This document shows, piece after piece, positions 13,604 to 16,703 of a stretch of 16,703 bases of DNA. The stretch comes from Lachnospiraceae bacterium (GTDB lineage: Bacteria > Bacillota > Clostridia > Lachnospirales > Lachnospiraceae), in contig CAAGQC010000034.1 in NCBI GenBank assembly GCA_900771995.1, positions 1 to 16,703 on the forward strand. The letters run 5' to 3'. Positions within the stretch are counted from its first letter, which is position 1; each line of letters opens with the position of its first letter. The position numbers and the translations under genes are program-made. The notes beneath the pieces are model-generated. The model had not been told where the DNA came from, did no database searches, and saw only the letters and a list, made by a program, of their open reading frames with translations.

Positions 13604-14905
13604 TCAGATCAGAGACTGTAATGACCAGACATACTGTTCCAGTACTTCCAGTCCGATCACGCCCCAGGCAAATCCCAGTGCTCTGTCACTTGCTTTTTCC
13701 CGAAGTTCCTGTCCCAATAAGATCACCGATATGACCACACAGAACAATAAAAAGCTGTAGGTACGGTAGGAAGATCCGTAAAGGGTCTCCGAAAAGCCCA
13801 TGGCCATACGGCTTCCCGCTCCCATGAAAAGAAGACAGAAGATGGTATGTTTTCTCCATGTCGTATCTACCGCCAGCCAGACACCGATAAATACCGACAC
13901 CGTCAGCAGAATCGACAGCAAAAACAGACCTGCATTTTTCCCTTCCGACAGAGGTCCGATCTCCGGCATTCCCAGTGCCACCCCGGGAAGCGGCTGTAAC
14001 AGATCTGCCCCTGTTCCTTTCAGTAACAGATGGAATCCCAGCGGGATCCCCGTAAAAAGGACGGCCCGCTTCTTCCCTTTTCCGGCCACCAGAAACAAAA
14101 GTATGAAAAACACTGTCAACAAAGGAATGGATCGATAATACAAATATGCCACCGTGGCAGTATAACCGTGAAACAGCTTCTGTCCCACCGACCACTGTGC
14201 ATAATCCGGGATCCAGGTTCCGTAGGTATTCATGCGGAAACGGTGTCCCGGTGCAAAATACAGCGCTGCATATCCGAGAACTGCTGCAATCTCTTCCAGC
14301 CACAACAGGCCTCTTACCTTCCGAAGGCTGTCGTTTTTGAAAGATACGATCAGTAGAATCGTCAGGAAAAAGATCAGGGAAATGGCATATTGATCCTGAT
14401 TCGTGGTATAAATGATCGAAAGGATCACAGCCAGATACATCAACCCTGGGGTCTTTCCCCGGGAAATCTTCTGTTTTATGGCGGTGAACACTACCAGCAT
14501 CGTAAAAAACGGATACAGGTAGTTGGCGATGGTGGCAATATAGCCGGCGGTTGACAGGATCTGGAACGGGAACAGCAAAAAGGCGACGCACACAAGCAGT
14601 GTGTTCTCCACGCTTTTTTTCTCCGTAAACAGATACCTGAGCATCCCCACGATTCCGACGATAACCACAATGTCCAACAGTTTCCATAGCTTGGAGGGCA
14701 GAAAACAGCTCACCCATGCCACTGCATCCGTCAGTACTCTTCCGCTGTCCTGCCATCTTTTTCCCACCAGTTCCCCAAAGGTCTGGTTCAGGAGTTTCAA
14801 ATCATCCCCGCTGTAATGAAAACAGAAATGGATGCCTGCCAGCAGCAGTACAAAAGCGGCCCATACGATCCCTTTCCTGCGAAGATCATCTTGCTCCCTT
14901 GTCAT
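13604..14905 (-). CDS. Polytopic membrane protein, DUF6056-like
   Basis: A 433-residue inner-membrane protein with about ten hydrophobic segments spread along its length. A soluble-side loop follows the first helix and holds YSGDDLKLLNQ with Asp34-Asp35, then WQDSGRVLTD with Arg56. Later come TTNQDQYA (167-174) and YFAPGHRFRMN (216-226). This arrangement, an acidic pair after helix 1, then a Gly-Arg, an Asn-Gln and an APG(N/H) motif, resembles the DUF6056 family and more distantly the GT-C-type membrane glycosyltransferases such as GtrII. A role in moving sugars onto lipids or surface polymers is inference. The gene overlaps the upstream permease gene by 20 bases, so it belongs to that operon although the family has no known tie to nucleoside uptake. 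A GGGGG stretch about seven bases upstream is its likely ribosome binding site. Confidence 0.75.
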   Translation of the reverse strand: MTREQDDLRRKGIVWAAFVLLLAGIHFCFHYSGDDLKLLNQTFGELVGKRWQDSGRVLTDAVAWVSCFLPSKLWKLLDIVVIVGIVGMLRYLFTEKKSVENTLLVCVAFLLFPFQILSTAGYIATIANYLYPFFTMLVVFTAIKQKISRGKTPGLMYLAVILSIIYTTNQDQYAISLIFFLTILLIVSFKNDSLRKVRGLLWLEEIAAVLGYAALYFAPGHRFRMNTYGTWIPDYAQWSVGQKLFHGYTATVAYLYYRSIPLLTVFFILLFLVAGKGKKRAVLFTGIPLGFHLLLKGTGADLLQPLPGVALGMPEIGPLSEGKNAGLFLLSILLTVSVFIGVWLAVDTTWRKHTIFCLLFMGAGSRMAMGFSETLYGSSYRTYSFLLFCVVISVILLGQELREKASDRALGFAWGVIGLEVLEQYVWSLQSLI

Positions 14906-15845
14906 AGATTACCCCCAATGCTCTCGGAGCACCGTTCTGTTTGGAGAAGAATACCAACAGCAACAACGTCAGTACATAAGGCAGGATCATCACCAGATCC
15001 TGATAGCTGCTGGGCATCTGCAATACCTGTACCAGACGGTAGCCGCCGGATCTGGCAAAGCCGAACAGGAGGCATGCGCCCAGCGTCGGCAGGATACGCC
15101 AGTTACCAAAGATCAGTGCCGCAATGGCCAGATAGCCATAGCCCACATAAATACTGGAGGAAAAGTTCGCGGAAATGGAATATGCGAAACAGATACCACC
15201 CAGTCCGGACAATGCTCCACAGATCATGATAGCCGCCAGACGGATCTGTCCCACCTGTCTTCCGGCTGCATCCACTGCGTGAGGATTGTCACCACAGGCA
15301 CGCAGATGCATGCCGAAACGGGTCTTGTACATCACAAACCATGCGATAAATGCCACGACCACGATCACGATCTCAAAGGGATACAGATTGGTAAACAGCG
15401 CTCCCAGCACCGGGATCTTCGAGATTCCCGGAACCGTGATCCGGGAGGAAACGGTCAGTACAAACTTATCGGAGGTGGCCCCGAAGATCACTCTGTTAAA
15501 CAGCTTCGTCAGATAAGCTGTCAGCGCCATCGCCAGAATATTGACTACCACACCGCTGATGACCTGATTGGCCTTGAATTTCAGGCACAGCAGCGCATGG
15601 ATCAGTGCAAAGATGCTTCCACCTATGGCTGCCATGACCATGGCAATATAGAAAGGCACCGGGGAATCTCCGGCAAAGTTACCCGCAATGGCAACCGCCA
15701 CAAAGGCACCGATAAAGGCGCCAAAGCCCTGTAAGCCTTCTACAGCCAGCATCGTCACACCGGATTTCTCACAGTAGATACCGCCGATGGCCATGATAAA
15801 TAAAGGCAGTGCAAAGGATAAACCGTCAATGATCACAATATCCAT
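14886..15845 (-). CDS. Nucleoside/sugar ABC transporter permease (NupQ/YufQ-like, COG1079)
   Basis: Membrane subunit of an importer, 319 residues, BPD_transp_2 domain. The N-terminal FIMAIGGIYCEKSGVTMLAVEG (about 16-37) is a variant of the conserved GG(L/I)xSERSGVxNIALEG motif of this group, and ACGDNPHAVDAAG (about 204-216) is the conserved cytoplasmic loop. About eight membrane segments are seen. The start is firm: AAGGAGG at 15854-15860, and the ATG follows directly on the stop codon of the upstream permease gene. Relatives work with a NupO-type double ATPase and a BMP-family lipoprotein, which would lie beyond the right edge. Family members import purine nucleosides such as guanosine, so a nucleoside is the best guess for the substrate. 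Confidence 0.9.
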   Translation of the reverse strand: MDIVIIDGLSFALPLFIMAIGGIYCEKSGVTMLAVEGLQGFGAFIGAFVAVAIAGNFAGDSPVPFYIAMVMAAIGGSIFALIHALLCLKFKANQVISGVVVNILAMALTAYLTKLFNRVIFGATSDKFVLTVSSRITVPGISKIPVLGALFTNLYPFEIVIVVVAFIAWFVMYKTRFGMHLRACGDNPHAVDAAGRQVGQIRLAAIMICGALSGLGGICFAYSISANFSSSIYVGYGYLAIAALIFGNWRILPTLGACLLFGFARSGGYRLVQVLQMPSSYQDLVMILPYVLTLLLLVFFSKQNGAPRALGVIYDKGAR

Positions 15846-16703
15846 TTATTTGTCCTCCTTTGTCTTAACATTCTTTTCTCTTCTGCTTCGTTCCATCTTC
15901 CATTTGATGTAGGCATTACATGCACTGAACAGAAGGATGATACCGGTGATAACGGATGCGATCTCCGCATCGACCCCGGCCGCGGATTTCATATAAGTGC
16001 TTCCCTTGCTGATCAGGGTGATCAGCATGGTGGAAAATACGATTCCGAAAGGATTATTATTGCCAAGCAGTGACACCGCAATGGCATCGAATCCCGTGCT
16101 GATCAGTACCTTGGGCTGAATGGAGCCCACATATCCCAGATAATAAGTCACACCGGCAAGTCCGGCCAGTGCACCGGAGATCGTCATAGACAATACCATG
16201 CTTCTGCCCACTTTAATACCGGCATATTTTGCAGCGCTGCGGGAATAACCCACGGCTTTCAGTTCATATCCTAGCTTCGTCTTCTCTAACAGGAACCACA
16301 CGCCCACCACGGTAAGTAATGCCAGAATAATTCCCAGTGGAATATCCATCTTCAGATTTCCCACTACCGTGTCCATCAGGGTCAGTCTGGACGCTGCGGA
16401 GATCTCCTTAGACTGTCTGGATACCGGGTCCACGAAAAAGGTATTGATAAAGAAACTGATCACGTACTGGAACGTATAGTTTAACATAATGGAAGAAACG
16501 ACTTCATTGATATTAAAACGATATTTCAAAAAGCCGATCAGTGCTCCCACCAGACCGCCGACGATCAGGCCGATGATCACTACCAGAGGCTTTGCCAGTA
16601 CGGCATTTAAGCTGCTGTAGCCCACAACGATACTTGCGGTAAATCCGGCTGCCAGCATCTGTCCGGAGACACCGATATTAAACAGTCCGGCCCGGAGTGC
16701 TAC
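15846..16703 (-). CDS. Nucleoside/sugar ABC transporter permease (NupP/YufP-like, COG4603), 5' end outside window
   Basis: The second permease of the pair; 285 codons plus the stop are visible. The reading frame stays open to the right edge, and the part before the internal Met at 16658 reads VALRAGLFNIGVSGQ, a close match to the family motif RAGLFNIGxEGQ. The real start is therefore upstream of the window, and taking the Met at 16658 would cut off a conserved helix. Further family marks are the loop LKAVGYSRSAAKYAGIKVGRS and VTYYLGYVGSIQPKV. The C-terminus is strongly basic (WKMERSRREKNVKTKEDK), as expected for a cytoplasmic tail. Family proteins are about 340-360 residues, so some 60-70 residues are missing. 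It abuts the NupQ-like gene with no spacer, a sign of coupled translation. Confidence 0.9.
   Translation of the reverse strand, partial: VALRAGLFNIGVSGQMLAAGFTASIVVGYSSLNAVLAKPLVVIIGLIVGGLVGALIGFLKYRFNINEVVSSIMLNYTFQYVISFFINTFFVDPVSRQSKEISAASRLTLMDTVVGNLKMDIPLGIILALLTVVGVWFLLEKTKLGYELKAVGYSRSAAKYAGIKVGRSMVLSMTISGALAGLAGVTYYLGYVGSIQPKVLISTGFDAIAVSLLGNNNPFGIVFSTMLITLISKGSTYMKSAAGVDAEIASVITGIILLFSACNAYIKWKMERSRREKNVKTKEDK

Overview
The window looks like chromosomal DNA from a low- to mid-GC Gram-positive anaerobe, most likely a gut Clostridium relative of the Lachnospiraceae type. The signs are strong AGGAGG ribosome binding sites, a lysine-rich lipoprotein signal peptide with an LTGC lipobox, sigma-A promoters with TTGxxx/TATAAT-type boxes and 17-bp spacers, a tRNA-Thr with U73 and no encoded CCA, and the gene families themselves. 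This placement rests on style and protein family, not on a database search. I see no phage, transposon, integrase, CRISPR array or toxin module.

Layout. (1) Positions 121-2990, minus strand: a three-gene ABC importer (lipoprotein binding protein, permease, ATPase) of the uncharacterised COG2984/COG4120/COG1101 type. It has its own strong promoter, a structured leader, a 10-bp hairpin between the first two genes, and an intrinsic terminator at the end. (2) Positions 3147-11552, minus strand: a compact run argH - asd - PAS/GGDEF/EAL - AAA+ ATPase - topB - beta-helix acyltransferase-like protein. The gaps are 17 to 60 bases and a promoter lies upstream of argH. (3) Positions 11753-13322, plus strand and divergent from argH: a NitT/TauT/SsuBC-type ABC ATPase and permease with overlapping ends and no binding protein nearby. 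(4) A tRNA-Thr(CGU) with its own promoter, then a perfect 15-bp hairpin that can terminate transcription from both sides. (5) Positions 13604-16703, minus strand: the 3' part of a nucleoside-type (NupP/NupQ-like) ABC permease pair, with a polytopic membrane protein (DUF6056-like) overlapping the last permease gene. The upstream permease gene runs off the right edge.

How the genes fit together. Three separate ABC import systems are present in whole or part, all with unproven substrates. The central run mixes amino-acid biosynthesis (last step of arginine; the aspartate-semialdehyde branch point to lysine, threonine and methionine) with c-di-GMP turnover, a P-loop ATPase and a type IA topoisomerase, so it may be a run of convenience rather than a pathway. 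Two of its proteins look catalytically altered: the GGDEF domain has lost its signature motif while the EAL domain looks intact, and the ATPase has Glu-Asn where Asp-Glu is expected in Walker B.

I do not see a clearly new multi-gene system. The best leads are the altered ATPase between the c-di-GMP gene and topB, the binding-protein-less importer with a nearby 15-bp palindrome, and the membrane protein coupled to the nucleoside permease.
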